Shown here piece by piece: positions 13,109 through 22,237 of a stretch of 64,000 nucleotides of DNA. Position 1 is the first letter of the stretch. Each line of letters opens with the position of its first letter. This stretch comes from Nocardioides sp. InS609-2 (GTDB taxonomy: Bacteria; Actinomycetota; Actinomycetes; Propionibacteriales; Nocardioidaceae), in NCBI RefSeq assembly GCF_023208195.1, contig NZ_CP060034.1:62001-126000 (forward strand). Reading direction: 5' to 3'. Below the pieces are notes generated by a model. The model saw only the letters and a list, made by a program, of their open reading frames with translations, ran no database searches and had not been told where the DNA came from. The position numbers and the translations under genes are program-made.

Positions 13109-13654
13109 GTGGCCGTCCAACCCATCCGCCTGTTCGGTGACCCGATCCTGCGCAAGCCCGCCGTGGCCGTCGACTCCTTCGACAAGGAGCTGCGCACGCT
13201 GGTCCAGGACCTCACCGACACCATGCTCGAGGCGCCGGGCGCCGGGCTGGCCGCGCCGCAGATCGGCGTCGGGCTGAGGGTCTTCACCTGGAACGTGCAC
13301 GACGAGGTCGGCCACCTGGTCAACCCGGAGCTCACCCTCTCCGACGAGCAGCAGGACGGCGCCGAGGGTTGCCTGTCACTGCCCGAGCTGACCTATGACT
13401 GCCTGCGCGCGCTGTCGGTGGTCGCCACCGGCTTCGACATGTACGGCGAGCCCGTGCGCATCGAGACCTCCGAGCTGCTCGCCCGGGCGATCCAGCACGA
13501 GACCGACCACCTCGACGGGATCCTCTTCCTCGACCGGCTGGACACGGCCTCCCGGAAGGCCGCGATGAAGGAGATTCGCGAGTCCGAGTGGTTCGGGCTC
13601 GAGCAGCCGACGGTCCGGGTCAGCCCGCACGCCACGAACGGGCTCGCCTGGTGA
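13109..13654 (+). CDS. def: Peptide deformylase
   Basis: Metalloenzyme that removes the formyl group from nascent peptides. 181 residues from a GTG preceded by GAGGAG; longer in-frame extensions upstream run into the priA end and were rejected. All three family motifs are present: [10 protein letters not shown] (motif 1), EGCLSLPE (motif 2, metal cysteine) and QHETDHLDG (motif 3, the HExxH-type metal site). It lies 13 bases before fmt, whose product adds the formyl group that Def removes. Confidence 0.96.
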   Translation: MAVQPIRLFGDPILRKPAVAVDSFDKELRTLVQDLTDTMLEAPGAGLAAPQIGVGLRVFTWNVHDEVGHLVNPELTLSDEQQDGAEGCLSLPELTYDCLRALSVVATGFDMYGEPVRIETSELLARAIQHETDHLDGILFLDRLDTASRKAAMKEIRESEWFGLEQPTVRVSPHATNGLAW

Positions 13655-13667
13655 AGGAGCAGAGCTG

Positions 13668-14600
13668 ATGCGCATCGTCTTCGCCGGCACGCCCGAGGTC
13701 GCCGTACCCGCCCTCGACGCGATCGCCGCCTCCGACCACGAGCTCGTCGGCGTAGTCACGCGCCCCGATGCTGCCGCCGGGCGTGGTCGCAAGCTGGTCG
13801 CCAGCCCGGTCGCCGTACGCGCCGACGAGCTCGGGGTGCCGGTGCTCAAGCCCGACCACCCGCGCGACCCGGCGTTCCAGGCCGAGCTCGCGGCGTTGCG
13901 CCCCGACTGTTGCCCGGTCGTTGCCTACGGCGCGATGCTGCCCCAGAGCGCACTCGACATCCCCGTGCACGGCTGGGTCAACCTGCACTTCTCGGTGCTG
14001 CCCGCGTGGCGAGGCGCCGCGCCGGTGCAGCACTCGATCTGGGCCGGCGACGAGGTCACCGGCGCGACCACCTTCCGCATCGTCAAGGCGCTCGACGCGG
14101 GGCCGGTGTTCGGCGTGATGACCGAACGCATCCGCGACACCGACACGTCCGGAGACCTGCTCGGCCGGCTGGCCGAGGGCGGCGCCGGGCTGCTGGTCAG
14201 GACGCTCGACGGCATCGAGTCGGGTGAGCTGGAGGCCCGGGAGCAGTCGGCCGAAGGCATCTCGTTGGCCCCCAAGATCGCCGTCGAGGACGCCCTGGTC
14301 GACTGGCACGAGCGCGCAACTGCCGTCGACCGCCGGGTGCGCGCCTGCACGCCCGCCCCGGGTGCGTGGACCACGTTCGACGGCCAGCGGCTCAAGCTCG
14401 GCCCGGTCATCCCCGTGGCCGACCACGAGGAGCTGAAGCCCGGCCGGATCGAGGTCACCAAGAACGCCGTGTACATCGGCACCGCGAGCGGCGTCGTACA
14501 GCTCGGCGACGTCAAGCCGAACGGCCGGAAGCTGATGCCCGCGGCCGACTGGGCCCGCGGCGTACGTCTGGAGTCCGGTGCCCGCCTCGGCGACTCCTAG
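13668..14600 (+). CDS. fmt: Methionyl-tRNA formyltransferase
   Basis: Transfers a formyl group from 10-formyl-THF to Met-tRNA for initiation. 310 residues. The N-terminal Rossmann fold begins [16 protein letters not shown]; the catalytic region holds [16 protein letters not shown] with the expected Asn/His neighbours; a C-terminal OB-fold tRNA-binding domain follows from about residue 205. A GAAGGAG site (from 13652) ends 7 bases before the ATG. Def and Fmt form a functional pair here. Confidence 0.96.
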   Translation: MRIVFAGTPEVAVPALDAIAASDHELVGVVTRPDAAAGRGRKLVASPVAVRADELGVPVLKPDHPRDPAFQAELAALRPDCCPVVAYGAMLPQSALDIPVHGWVNLHFSVLPAWRGAAPVQHSIWAGDEVTGATTFRIVKALDAGPVFGVMTERIRDTDTSGDLLGRLAEGGAGLLVRTLDGIESGELEAREQSAEGISLAPKIAVEDALVDWHERATAVDRRVRACTPAPGAWTTFDGQRLKLGPVIPVADHEELKPGRIEVTKNAVYIGTASGVVQLGDVKPNGRKLMPAADWARGVRLESGARLGDS

Positions 14601-14759
14601 CGGGCGTCTCCCTGCTCCGTGGCCTGCTGCACGCCGCCCTGCGGGCACCTCGCTGCGTTGTCGTCAGTCATCGATGCTGGCGCATCGCGTCCCTCCTCCG
14701 CCTTGCGATGCACTCCGCGGGACGACGCTCGCGACGGCCGAGAGCAGAGAGGCACCTAC

Positions 14760-14765
14760 TAGGGT
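14760..14765 (+). promoter_or_regulatory. -10 box of a probable leaderless mRNA (YjbR-family gene)
   Basis: TAGGGT ends 7 bases before the GTG at 14773, so transcription should start at or next to the start codon. This supports the 14773 start over the in-frame GTG at 14764. Confidence 0.45.
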
Positions 14766-14772
14766 GCGACCC

Positions 14773-15201
14773 GTGAGCACGAAGGCCCGACCGGAGGACA
14801 TCGACGACATATGCATGTCGCTGCCCGAGGTCGAGCTCGGCATCTCGTGGGGCGACCGGCCGACGTACAAGGTGCCCAGAGGCGGCAAGGGCAAGGGCTT
14901 CCTGCTGTTCCGGATGCCGCACAAGACGGCGGTAGACCCCGACACGGGCGAGATGTACGACGACCTGGTCGTCATCATCACGCCGACCGAGGCCGAGAAG
15001 TTGTCGCTCGTCGAGGACGAGTCGACGCCGTTCTTCACCATCGACCACTTCAAGGGCTTCAACGCGGTGCTCGTGCGGCAGAGCCGCCTCGGCGAGATCA
15101 CCCGCGACGAGCTGGCCGAGATCATCACCGACGCGTGGGCGCACCGAGCGCCCAAGAAGCTGGTCGCCCAATACTTTGCCCAGAACTTCGCCGATGACTG
15201 A
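14773..15201 (+). CDS. YjbR/MmcQ-family protein
   Basis: 142 residues of the YjbR (MmcQ, CyaY-fold) family, small proteins proposed to bind DNA but without an established role. Family-like features are MSLPEVELGISWGDRPTYKV at the N terminus and FFTIDHFKGFNAVLVR with a C-terminal helix. The 172-base gap after fmt holds no gene that I can see. The 3' end overlaps rsmB by 8 bases, so the two are probably co-translated. Confidence 0.85.
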   Translation: MSTKARPEDIDDICMSLPEVELGISWGDRPTYKVPRGGKGKGFLLFRMPHKTAVDPDTGEMYDDLVVIITPTEAEKLSLVEDESTPFFTIDHFKGFNAVLVRQSRLGEITRDELAEIITDAWAHRAPKKLVAQYFAQNFADD

Positions 15202-16549
15202 GCGTCGGATGAGCCGCGCCGACCCGGCCCGGCTTGCGGCGTACGACGTGCTCAAGGCGGTCAGGGTCGACGACGCGTACACCAACCTGGTGCTGCCTCA
15301 CGTGCTGCGCGAGCACGGGCTCAGCGGGCGCGACGCGGCGTTCGTCACCGAGCTGGTCTCCGGCACGCTGCGCGGCCAGGGCACCTACGACGCGGTGATC
15401 GACGCGTGTCTCACCAAGCCGAAGCTCGAGGCGAAGGTCCGCGACGCGCTGCGTCTGGGCGTGCACCAGCTGCTCGGCATGCGCGTGCCCGACCATGCCG
15501 CCATCTCGTCGAGCGTCGACCTGGTGCGCGCCCGCGTCGGCCAGGGGCCGGCCGGCCTCACCAATGCGGTGCTGCGCAAGGTCTCGCAGCACGACCTCGA
15601 CGGCTGGGTGCGCCGCGTGGCACCCGACCCGGGCGCCGACCCCGTCGGCTACGCCTCCGTGGCCTACTCCCACCCCCGCTGGGTCGTCGAGGAGCTGACC
15701 CGCGCCGTCGGCACCGACGAGCTCGACGCGCTGCTCACCGCCGACAACGACGCGCCCCGCGTGGTGCTGGCCGCGAGGCCGGGCCGGGTCGACCGGACCG
15801 AGCTGCCCGGTGAGCCGACCACCTTCTCGCCGTACGGCGTCGTGCTGGCCTCCGGCGACCCGGGTGCTGTCCGGGCGGTCGCCGATGGTCGTGCAGGCGT
15901 GCAGGACGAGGGCTCCCAGCTGGTCTCGATCGCTCTCGCTCGCGCCGCCGTGAACGGCGGTGCGGGGGAGACCTGGCTCGACCTGTGTGCAGGTCCGGGC
16001 GGCAAGGCGTCGCTGCTCGCCGGGCTCGCGGCCGCCCAGGGCGCCGGCCTGGTGGCCGCCGAGCGCCAGCATCACCGCTCCCTCCTCGTACGCCGCAACC
16101 TGGCCGGCGCCGACGGAGTGCTCGGCATCCTGACCGCCGACGGCACCGCCCGGCCGTGGGCGCCGGGCACGTTCGACCGGGTGCTCGTCGACGCACCGTG
16201 CTCCGGGCTCGGTGCCCTGCGCCGCCGACCCGAGGCACGCTGGCGCAGGACGCCCGGCGACGTCAGCGATCTGGTGCCGCTGCAGGAGGCGCTGCTCGAG
16301 TCGGCGATCGAGAGTGTCCGGCCGGGGGGAGTCGTGCTCTACGCGACCTGCTCGCCGGTGCTGGCCGAGACGCGGGGTGTGGTCGAGACGGCGCTGTCCC
16401 GCCGGCCCGACGCACAGCTCGATGATGCGCGTGCGCTGCTCGGCGACGTACCCGACTGTGACGGTCCGTTGCCCGGCACCGTCCAGCTCTGGCCGCACCG
16501 GCACCACACCGACGCGATGTTCATGGCGCTCGTCCGGCGCAACTTGTAG
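15194..16549 (+). CDS. rsmB: 16S rRNA m5C967 methyltransferase, RsmB/Sun family
   Basis: SAM-dependent methyltransferase that makes m5C in 16S rRNA. 451 residues from ATG 15194. An N-terminal NusB-like RNA-binding domain (ARLAAYDVLKAV, GRDAAFVTELVSG) is followed by the Rossmann methylase: DLCAGPGGKASLLAGL (SAM site), DAPCSGLGALRRRPE (motif IV with the PC cysteine) and LYATCSPVLAE (motif VI with the catalytic cysteine). Both cysteines are intact. The fmt-rsmB association is common in bacteria. Confidence 0.93.
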   Translation: MTERRMSRADPARLAAYDVLKAVRVDDAYTNLVLPHVLREHGLSGRDAAFVTELVSGTLRGQGTYDAVIDACLTKPKLEAKVRDALRLGVHQLLGMRVPDHAAISSSVDLVRARVGQGPAGLTNAVLRKVSQHDLDGWVRRVAPDPGADPVGYASVAYSHPRWVVEELTRAVGTDELDALLTADNDAPRVVLAARPGRVDRTELPGEPTTFSPYGVVLASGDPGAVRAVADGRAGVQDEGSQLVSIALARAAVNGGAGETWLDLCAGPGGKASLLAGLAAAQGAGLVAAERQHHRSLLVRRNLAGADGVLGILTADGTARPWAPGTFDRVLVDAPCSGLGALRRRPEARWRRTPGDVSDLVPLQEALLESAIESVRPGGVVLYATCSPVLAETRGVVETALSRRPDAQLDDARALLGDVPDCDGPLPGTVQLWPHRHHTDAMFMALVRRNL

Positions 16550-16629
16550 CCGAATGTCCCCCATATCCGCCTTGGCAAGCGACCAGGGGGATGGTGGGAT
16601 GGAGACTCACGAACTCGGGGGAGTTGTTC

Positions 16630-17829
16630 ATGCGCGTTGTCGGACGTTTCGCCGCCACAGCCGTGGTGGCCTGTGTCGCCAGCCTGGCCCTGGGATCCCC
16701 GGCCAGCGCGGCTGACGCGCGCGTCGTGCCCGGCAGCACCCAGCTCGACGACCAGACGTTCCTGACCTACGTGCCGTGTGCGGGCTTCTTCGCCTCCGGC
16801 ACCACGATGCCCGGCCTGCGGATCAACCGGGGCCCCGACGGGGCGCCGCTCGGTCGACGCAGCTTCGGCCTCGCGATGGCGGGCGCCGGCACCGCGGCCG
16901 GGGTGGTCCATCAGACGACCTCGATGGGCCTGCTCGGCGACGTCTCGATGGCGGTCAACCCGGACGGTGCGACCAGCGGCGTGTCCTACGTCTGGTACAT
17001 CTCGCCCGACCTGCCCGCCGGCCAGGCCTGGCTCGGCCGGGCCGACCTTGCTGCCGCGCCCGGCTGGCAGCGTGTCGACGTGTCGGCAGCGTCGTTCACC
17101 TGGCAGGCCCACGACCTCGCCACCCGGCAGCCGCTCGGCGATTCCTCCGGTGCGCTGCTGCGCGACTTCGTCGCCGCGCACGGCGACGGTCCCGGTTACG
17201 TCGTCTCGGGGTTCGGCTGCGACGGCACCTCCTTCAACATCGACAACCTCACCTACGGACAGTCCACCTACGACCTGGAGGGGTTCACGGCCACCACTTC
17301 TATCGCCGCGGAAGCTGCCACGCCCGGCCGTCCGGTCACCCTCCGCGGTTGGTCCGAGCGTGACTCCTCGCGTCGACTCGGTGACCCGCTCATCCTCGAA
17401 CAGCGGGTGGCGGGCACCGCGGACTGGAAGCCGGTGGGCGGACCGACCTTCTCCGACCCCGACGCCATCGTGCGCGCGACTGTCGACCCTGATGTCGCGA
17501 CGTACTACCGGTGGCGGATGGCCGACTCCGAGTACGCCGACGCGAACGTGAGCGACGGGGTGCTCGTCGAGCCGGCGCCGCAGCCCGGACCGGGCTCGGA
17601 CGAGGCCACCGACCCGACGAAGCAGCCCGAGCCGACCAAGCAGCCCGACAGGTCAAAGGCTGACAGGGTGAAGCAGCCGAGCCCCACCTCGCAGCCGACA
17701 CCGACTCCGGCGCCGTCTCCCACCCCGATTCCGGCGCTGTCTCCCCTCCCGACTCCGGAGCCGCCGGCCACGCCGGAGAACGCGCCCGCACTGCTGCCGA
17801 CCGAGCCCCCGCCCAGCCAGACGCCGTAG
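16630..17829 (+). CDS. Secreted protein with Pro/Thr-rich tail, function unknown
   Basis: 399 residues. A Sec signal peptide (MRVVGRFAATAVVACVASLA then SPASA, cleavage near residue 27) precedes a globular domain of about 280 residues with few cysteines (PCAGFF, GFGCDGTSF). Residues from about 315 form a low-complexity tail rich in Pro, Thr, Lys and Gln with PKQPEPTKQP-like and PTPTPAPSPTP-like runs, resembling a wall-spanning linker. There is no LPXTG motif and no C-terminal membrane helix, so it is probably released or held loosely in the wall. Start chosen for the GGGGGAG site ending 7 bases before the ATG. No family recognised. Confidence 0.75.
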   Translation: MRVVGRFAATAVVACVASLALGSPASAADARVVPGSTQLDDQTFLTYVPCAGFFASGTTMPGLRINRGPDGAPLGRRSFGLAMAGAGTAAGVVHQTTSMGLLGDVSMAVNPDGATSGVSYVWYISPDLPAGQAWLGRADLAAAPGWQRVDVSAASFTWQAHDLATRQPLGDSSGALLRDFVAAHGDGPGYVVSGFGCDGTSFNIDNLTYGQSTYDLEGFTATTSIAAEAATPGRPVTLRGWSERDSSRRLGDPLILEQRVAGTADWKPVGGPTFSDPDAIVRATVDPDVATYYRWRMADSEYADANVSDGVLVEPAPQPGPGSDEATDPTKQPEPTKQPDRSKADRVKQPSPTSQPTPTPAPSPTPIPALSPLPTPEPPATPENAPALLPTEPPPSQTP

Positions 17830-17835
17830 CCCGAC

Positions 17836-18591
17836 TCAGTCGACAAGGTGCCGGAGATAGGCCTCCGGTGCATCCAGGAAGCGGCGCCAGTGGTCGACGA
17901 TCGCCAGGTCGGCCCATTCAGCCTCGCGGAGCCCCCACTCACCGACTTCGAGGATGCGCGCGCCGGGCAGTGCGGCGAGCACCGGCGAGTGGGTCGCGCA
18001 GACCACCTGGCCGCCGCCCTCGACGAGCTCGAGCAGGGTGCCGATGAGGCTGAGGGTCGAGGTGAAGGACAGGGCGGCCTCGGGCTCGTCGAGGCAGTAG
18101 AAGCCGCTGGACGAGAACTTGGTGGCGAGCACGGTGAGGAACGACTCGCCGTGGCTCATCTCGTGGTAATTCGGCTCGGGGCGACGTGGCGCTCCCGCGC
18201 CGGCCTTCGCCGCGTCCTCGACGAACTTCTCGACGAACGTGTACCAACCGTGCATCGACTCAGCCCGCAGGAAGAAGCCCCACCTGCCGGCTCCGAGCCC
18301 GCGTTCGAGCCGCAAGGAGGAGGCAAGCGGCGACTCGCTCGGGCGCGTCGAGTGCTGACCCTGCGCCGTGCCGCCCTCGGGAGACAGTCCGTAGGCGACA
18401 GCTATCGCCTCGACCAGGGTGGACTTCCCCGAGCCGTTCTCGCCGACCAGGAACGTCACGCCCTTGCCCAGTTCGAGGCCCTCGTCGACGACCTGCCGCA
18501 CCGCGGGGATCGTCATCGGCCAGTGCTCGACGCTCGGCCGCCGGTCCGGCCAGGTGTCGACGCGCACCACGGGTGGCTGGTCGAAGTCCAT
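17836..18591 (-). CDS. ABC-type (SMC/RecF-like) ATPase
   Basis: 251 residues, a stand-alone ATPase of the predicted AAA_15/AAA_21 type. Walker A GENGSGKST is at residues 50-58, the signature-like MSHGES is in the middle, Walker B FYCLDEPEAAL follows, and the switch histidine is in ATHSPVLAAL. There is no membrane helix or nuclease domain. The start ATG lies 33 bases from the divergently read primase-polymerase gene, so the two may share a control region. The reading frame extends much further upstream in antisense to that gene, which I treat as shadow. Substrate unknown; a DNA-repair link is only a guess from context. Confidence 0.8.
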   Translation of the reverse strand: MDFDQPPVVRVDTWPDRRPSVEHWPMTIPAVRQVVDEGLELGKGVTFLVGENGSGKSTLVEAIAVAYGLSPEGGTAQGQHSTRPSESPLASSLRLERGLGAGRWGFFLRAESMHGWYTFVEKFVEDAAKAGAGAPRRPEPNYHEMSHGESFLTVLATKFSSSGFYCLDEPEAALSFTSTLSLIGTLLELVEGGGQVVCATHSPVLAALPGARILEVGEWGLREAEWADLAIVDHWRRFLDAPEAYLRHLVD

Positions 18592-18612
18592 GGGCCACAC
18601 GCTACGGCTCGC

Positions 18613-18618
18613 TAGGTT
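18613..18618 (+). promoter_or_regulatory. -10 box of a probable leaderless mRNA (prim-pol gene)
   Basis: TAGGTT ends 6 bases before the GTG at 18625, placing the transcript start at the start codon. It sits in the 33-base divergent gap with the ATPase gene. Confidence 0.45.
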
Positions 18619-18624
18619 GGTGCC

Positions 18625-19581
18625 GTGCCTTCGCCATTCGTCGAGATCGAGGTCGACAACCGGGTCGTCAAGGTCACCAACCCCGACCGCGTCTACTTCC
18701 CGGAGTCGGGCGCGACCAAGCTCGACCTCGTCGAGTACTACCTGTCCGTCGGTCCGGGCATCGTCAACGCGCTCTTCGAGCGGCCCTGCATGCTGCACCG
18801 CTTCCCGAAGGGTCTGGCGGGCGACAAGGTGCACCAGAAGCGGCTGCCGGCCGGCGCCCCTGACTGGGTCGAGACCGTCGAGCTGTTCTTCCCGCGCTGG
18901 AAACGCACCGCCGACGAGCTCTGTGTCACCGAGCTGGGGTCGGTGATCTGGGCGGTGCAGATGTCGACCGTGGAGTTCCATCCGTGGAACAGCCGGCGCG
19001 CCGACACCGAGCAGCCCGACGAGTGGCGTATCGACCTCGACCCGGGGCCGGAGTGCGACTTCGCGACCGTGCAGCGCGTCGCCCACGTCGCGCGCGAGGT
19101 GCTCGACGACCTGGGGGCGGTCGGGTTCCCGAAGACGTCCGGTGGCTCGGGGCTGCACATCTACGTGCGCATCCCGCCCGAGCACGGCTTCAAGGCAGTA
19201 CGCCGCGCCGCACTCGCCTTCGCGCGTGAGGTCGAGCGCCGTGCACCCGAGGACGTAACGACGGCGTGGTGGCGCAAGGACCGCGACCCGGCCCACCTCT
19301 TCGTGGACTACAACCAGAACGCGCGCGACCACACCATCGCCGCGGCGTACTCGGTGCGTGGTTTCGCCGACGCGCGGGTCTCGGCGCCGATCCGCTGGGA
19401 CGAGGTCGACGCGGTGACTCCGCACGACTTCACGATCTTCACGATGCCCGAGCGCTTCGCGTCGATCGGTGACCTGCATGGCGACATCGACGACCACGCG
19501 TTCGACATCGCGCCGCTGCTGGAGTGGGCCGACCGCGACGAGGCCGAGGGCGCGGAGACGCCGGCGGAGCTGGAGGACTAA
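18625..19581 (+). CDS. LigD-type primase-polymerase domain protein
   Basis: 318-residue archaeo-eukaryotic primase superfamily polymerase like the polymerase domain of LigD, but with no ligase or nuclease domain. Such stand-alone actinobacterial enzymes (PolD1/PrimC group) fill short gaps in repair. Catalytic features: His119 in EFHPWNSR, metal aspartates Asp137 and Asp139 in RIDLDPGP, and a third acidic site in [13 protein letters not shown]. The nucleotide-binding loop reads KTSGGSGLH, with Ser175 where many LigD enzymes have Lys. Starts at GTG in the short gap shared with the divergent ATPase gene. Confidence 0.9.
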   Translation: MPSPFVEIEVDNRVVKVTNPDRVYFPESGATKLDLVEYYLSVGPGIVNALFERPCMLHRFPKGLAGDKVHQKRLPAGAPDWVETVELFFPRWKRTADELCVTELGSVIWAVQMSTVEFHPWNSRRADTEQPDEWRIDLDPGPECDFATVQRVAHVAREVLDDLGAVGFPKTSGGSGLHIYVRIPPEHGFKAVRRAALAFAREVERRAPEDVTTAWWRKDRDPAHLFVDYNQNARDHTIAAAYSVRGFADARVSAPIRWDEVDAVTPHDFTIFTMPERFASIGDLHGDIDDHAFDIAPLLEWADRDEAEGAETPAELED

Positions 19582-19589
19582 CCGACCAC

Positions 19590-19595
19590 TACTCT
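19590..19595 (+). promoter_or_regulatory. -10 box of a probable leaderless mRNA (rpe)
   Basis: TACTCT ends 6 bases before the GTG at 19602, fixing this as the likely rpe start even though the frame is open further upstream. Confidence 0.4.
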
Positions 19596-19601
19596 CGTCG
19601 C

Positions 19602-20270
19602 GTGGGAATCCAGATCACGCCGAGCATCCTGAACGCAGACTTCGCCGACCTGGGCGCCGAGCTGGCCCGCATCGGCTCCGCCGACTGGGTGCATGTCGAC
19701 GTGATGGACAACCACTTCGTGCCCAACCTGACGTTCGGCCCGGCGATGGTCGAGGCGCTGGCCCGGTCGACCGACCTGCCCCTCGACGCGCACCTGATGA
19801 TCGAGGACGCCGACCGCAACGCGATGGCGTACGCCGAGGCGGGGGCGTCCAGCGTGACGTTCCATGTCGAGGCGGCGAAGGCGCCGGTGCGGCTGGCCCG
19901 TGAGATCAGGGCGGCCGGTGCGCGAGCCTCGATGGCGCTGAAGCCGGCCACCCCGATCGAGCCCTACGAGGCGATGCTGCCGGAGCTCGACATGCTGCTG
20001 ATCATGACCGTCGAGCCGGGGTTCGGCGGCCAGAAGTTCCTCGACCTGTGCCTGCCGAAGATCCGCCGGGCGCGCGAGCTGATGCGCAAGCACGGCGTCG
20101 AGACCTGGTTGCAGGTCGACGGGGGAGTGTCGCTCGAGACGATCGAGCGGTGTGCGGAAGCGGGCGCCGACGTGTTCGTGGCGGGCTCCGCGGTCTACTC
20201 GGCCGACGACCCGGACAAGATGGTGGCCGACCTGCGGGCTCGTGCTGCGGCGGTCAGCCCACTGAGCTGA
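19602..20270 (+). CDS. rpe: Ribulose-phosphate 3-epimerase
   Basis: Interconverts ribulose 5-phosphate and xylulose 5-phosphate in the pentose phosphate pathway. 222-residue TIM barrel. Metal and catalytic segments are clear: [38 protein letters not shown], the flexible loop [11 protein letters not shown], and [20 protein letters not shown]. Its product pool feeds RibB-type synthesis in the riboflavin operon 0.7 kb downstream, although the two are separate transcripts. Confidence 0.96.
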   Translation: MGIQITPSILNADFADLGAELARIGSADWVHVDVMDNHFVPNLTFGPAMVEALARSTDLPLDAHLMIEDADRNAMAYAEAGASSVTFHVEAAKAPVRLAREIRAAGARASMALKPATPIEPYEAMLPELDMLLIMTVEPGFGGQKFLDLCLPKIRRARELMRKHGVETWLQVDGGVSLETIERCAEAGADVFVAGSAVYSADDPDKMVADLRARAAAVSPLS

Positions 20271-20813
20271 CAGGTGGAGCAGTGAGCTCGCCGGCTCTCG
20301 TCTCCAGGATCCGGTGGGCGGTGTCGAGGTCCAGAGGGCGCTCGGGAGCGCACACCGCGGACATCAGTCCCTCGGTGAGGGAGTAGACCTCGCGAACCTC
20401 GTCTGAGTCGTAGTCCTGCCGCAAGGTCAAGGTCACGAGGCTGCGCTCCCGGTCGCGGGCTTCGGCGATGGTGAGGTGCGTGCCCGGTCGGAGCGATGCA
20501 CTTCCCGCCAGGCGAGCCACACCCGCGCGTCGCGCATGTCCTCCTCGGCACCTTGCGGGAGAAATGCGGTGATGCCTAGGTCGCGGAGCTCGACCCAGAT
20601 CCGCTGTTCCCGAGCCTTCGCCGTGCGATGAGCTGCCACCCGCATGATGTGCTCGCGGTTGCCGTAGTGGTGCATCAAGGAGCTCGTGCTGATGCCCGTC
20701 GTTCGGGCCAGCGCGCGCAACGTCACGCCGGTCGGATCGTGCAGGGCGAGCAAGTAGTTGACGCCCCACACCATCGTGTCGGTGCGGGACGGGGCATCGA
20801 TGAGTCGTGGCAT
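20254..20813 (-). pseudogene. TetR-family regulator, frameshifted
   Basis: The N-terminal half, from ATG 20813, reads MPRLIDAPSRTD and a typical helix-turn-helix (LRALARTTGISTSSLMHHYG). It then runs out of phase near 20480-20490, in a GACCGGGCACG context. The rest of the ligand-binding domain continues in another frame (HLTIAEARDRERSLVTLTLR to the stop at 20254). Restoring one base would give a protein of about 186 residues, normal for TetR. So either a one-base deletion has broken it or the assembly has an indel. It overlaps the end of rpe by 17 bases on the opposite strand and lies upstream of the rib leader on the other strand. Confidence 0.75.
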
Positions 20814-20969
20814 GTCCGCAGCCCGGGGGCGGGGCACCCCGGAGCGCCCCGGAGCTTCCCGGACCATCGCACCGTCGACCCGACTCACGATGTCCACGTG
20901 GCCCACCTCACGCGCGGGAATGAACCGCGCTGTGGGAGGCTTGATCCCAGCAAGAGCCAACGGCTCGCG

Positions 20970-21095
20970 TGCTCTGGGGGCGGTGAAACTCCGCACCGGC
21001 GGTTAAAGTCCGCGACCCGGTCACCACCAGTGACCGGTTGACCAGGTGGAACTCCTGGACCGACGGTCAAAGTCCGGATGGAAAGCGCACGCAAG
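20970..21095 (+). ncRNA. FMN riboswitch (RFN element)
   Basis: Conserved RFN blocks appear in order: GGGGGCGGTGAAACTCCGCA, then ACCGGCGGTTAAAGTCCGCG, a variable arm (GGTCACCACCAGTGACC), AGGTGGAACTCCT, then CCGACGGTCAAAGTCCGGAT and GGAAAG. About 100 nt of expression platform follow, with GGGAGG upstream of the ribD start, so FMN binding would plausibly block translation or terminate transcription of the rib operon. Exact edges are approximate. Confidence 0.93.
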
Positions 21096-21196
21096 CGAGG
21101 CCAGTGTGGTCGACCGTAGAGGTCGTCCGTGGTGAGCCCGCTTCCACGCCCCCGCAGAGTCCGCGACCGGACCCGGGAGGCAGGTGAGACACCGAG

Positions 21197-22237
21197 ATGA
21201 CTTTCAGCACCGCTGAGCACGAGGCCATGCGCCGGGCGCTCACCCTGGCTGCGACCCCGGCCGTCCCGCTCGGCCCCAACCCCCGGGTCGGCTGCGTCCT
21301 GCTCCATGACGACGGCACTACCATCGCCGAGGGCTACCACCGAGGCGCCGGCAGTCCGCATGCCGAGGTCGACGCGCTCGCCGCAGCAGGTGAGTGGGCG
21401 CGGGGCGCCACCGCGGTCGTGACCCTCGAGCCGTGCAACCACACCGGCCGCACGGGTCCGTGCTCCCAGGCGCTCATCGCAGCCGGCGTACGGCGCGTGG
21501 TCTACGCCCAGGCGGACGCCAGCCCGGTGGCCCGGGGCGGCGCGGAGGGGTTGACCAGGGCCGGCGTCGATAGCGAGGGGGGGCTCTGCGAACAGGAGGC
21601 CCGCGCCATCAACCGCGCCTGGACCTTCGCCGTCGACCATCGCCGGCCGTTCGTGACCTGGAAGTTCGCCACCACGCTCGACGGTCGCAGCGCGGCGGCC
21701 GACGGCACCTCCCGCTGGGTGTCCGGCCTCGCAGCTCGTCGCGACACCCACCGCCTCCGCGCACTCTGCGACGTCATGCTCGTCGGCACCAACACCATCG
21801 CCGTCGACGACCCGCTGCTCACCGTTCGGGACGACCACGACCAACCGCTGCCCTACCAGCCGATGCGCGTGGTGATGGGGGAGCGCGACCTCGAACGCGC
21901 TCGCCGGGTCTTCGGCGATGCCGCCGAGACGCTCCACCTCCGCACCCGCGACCCGCACGCCGTACTCGCGGACCTCTTCGTCCGAGGGCGCCAGCACGTC
22001 TTCCTCGAAGGTGGGCCGACCCTGGCCGGCGCGTTCGTGCAGGCAGGCCTGGTCGACGAGGTCGTCGCCTACGTCGCGCCGATGCTGCTCGGCTCCGGCC
22101 GCGGCGCCGTCGGTGACCTCGGCATCACCACCATCGCCGAGGCCCTGCGCTTCACGATCACCGACGTCGCGCTGCTCGGCAGTGGCGACTCCGACCCCAC
22201 CGTGCGACTCACCATGACCCCATCCAAGGAGAGCTAG
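21197..22237 (+). CDS. ribD: Bifunctional pyrimidine deaminase/reductase
   Basis: Second and third steps of riboflavin synthesis: deaminates and reduces the pyrimidine made from GTP. 346 residues. The N-terminal zinc deaminase has PHAEVDAL and EPCNHTGRTGPC (His and two Cys ligands with the catalytic Glu). The C-terminal reductase has TLDGRSAAADGTSRWVSG and EGGPTLAGAFVQAGLVDE. First gene behind the FMN riboswitch; its stop TAG directly abuts the ribE ATG. Confidence 0.95.
   Translation: MTFSTAEHEAMRRALTLAATPAVPLGPNPRVGCVLLHDDGTTIAEGYHRGAGSPHAEVDALAAAGEWARGATAVVTLEPCNHTGRTGPCSQALIAAGVRRVVYAQADASPVARGGAEGLTRAGVDSEGGLCEQEARAINRAWTFAVDHRRPFVTWKFATTLDGRSAAADGTSRWVSGLAARRDTHRLRALCDVMLVGTNTIAVDDPLLTVRDDHDQPLPYQPMRVVMGERDLERARRVFGDAAETLHLRTRDPHAVLADLFVRGRQHVFLEGGPTLAGAFVQAGLVDEVVAYVAPMLLGSGRGAVGDLGITTIAEALRFTITDVALLGSGDSDPTVRLTMTPSKES

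Noticed and set aside
10840..13335. 831-codon - strand frame over priA and def
   Set aside because: Shadow of priA; there is no domain-like text.
14601..14772. Hidden small gene or tRNA after fmt
   Set aside because: No cloverleaf and no conserved reading frame; only the -10 box of the next gene was supported.
18592..19497. N-terminal extension of the minus-strand ATPase through the prim-pol gene
   Set aside because: The extension is antisense to well-conserved polymerase codons. The ATPase fold begins at 18591.
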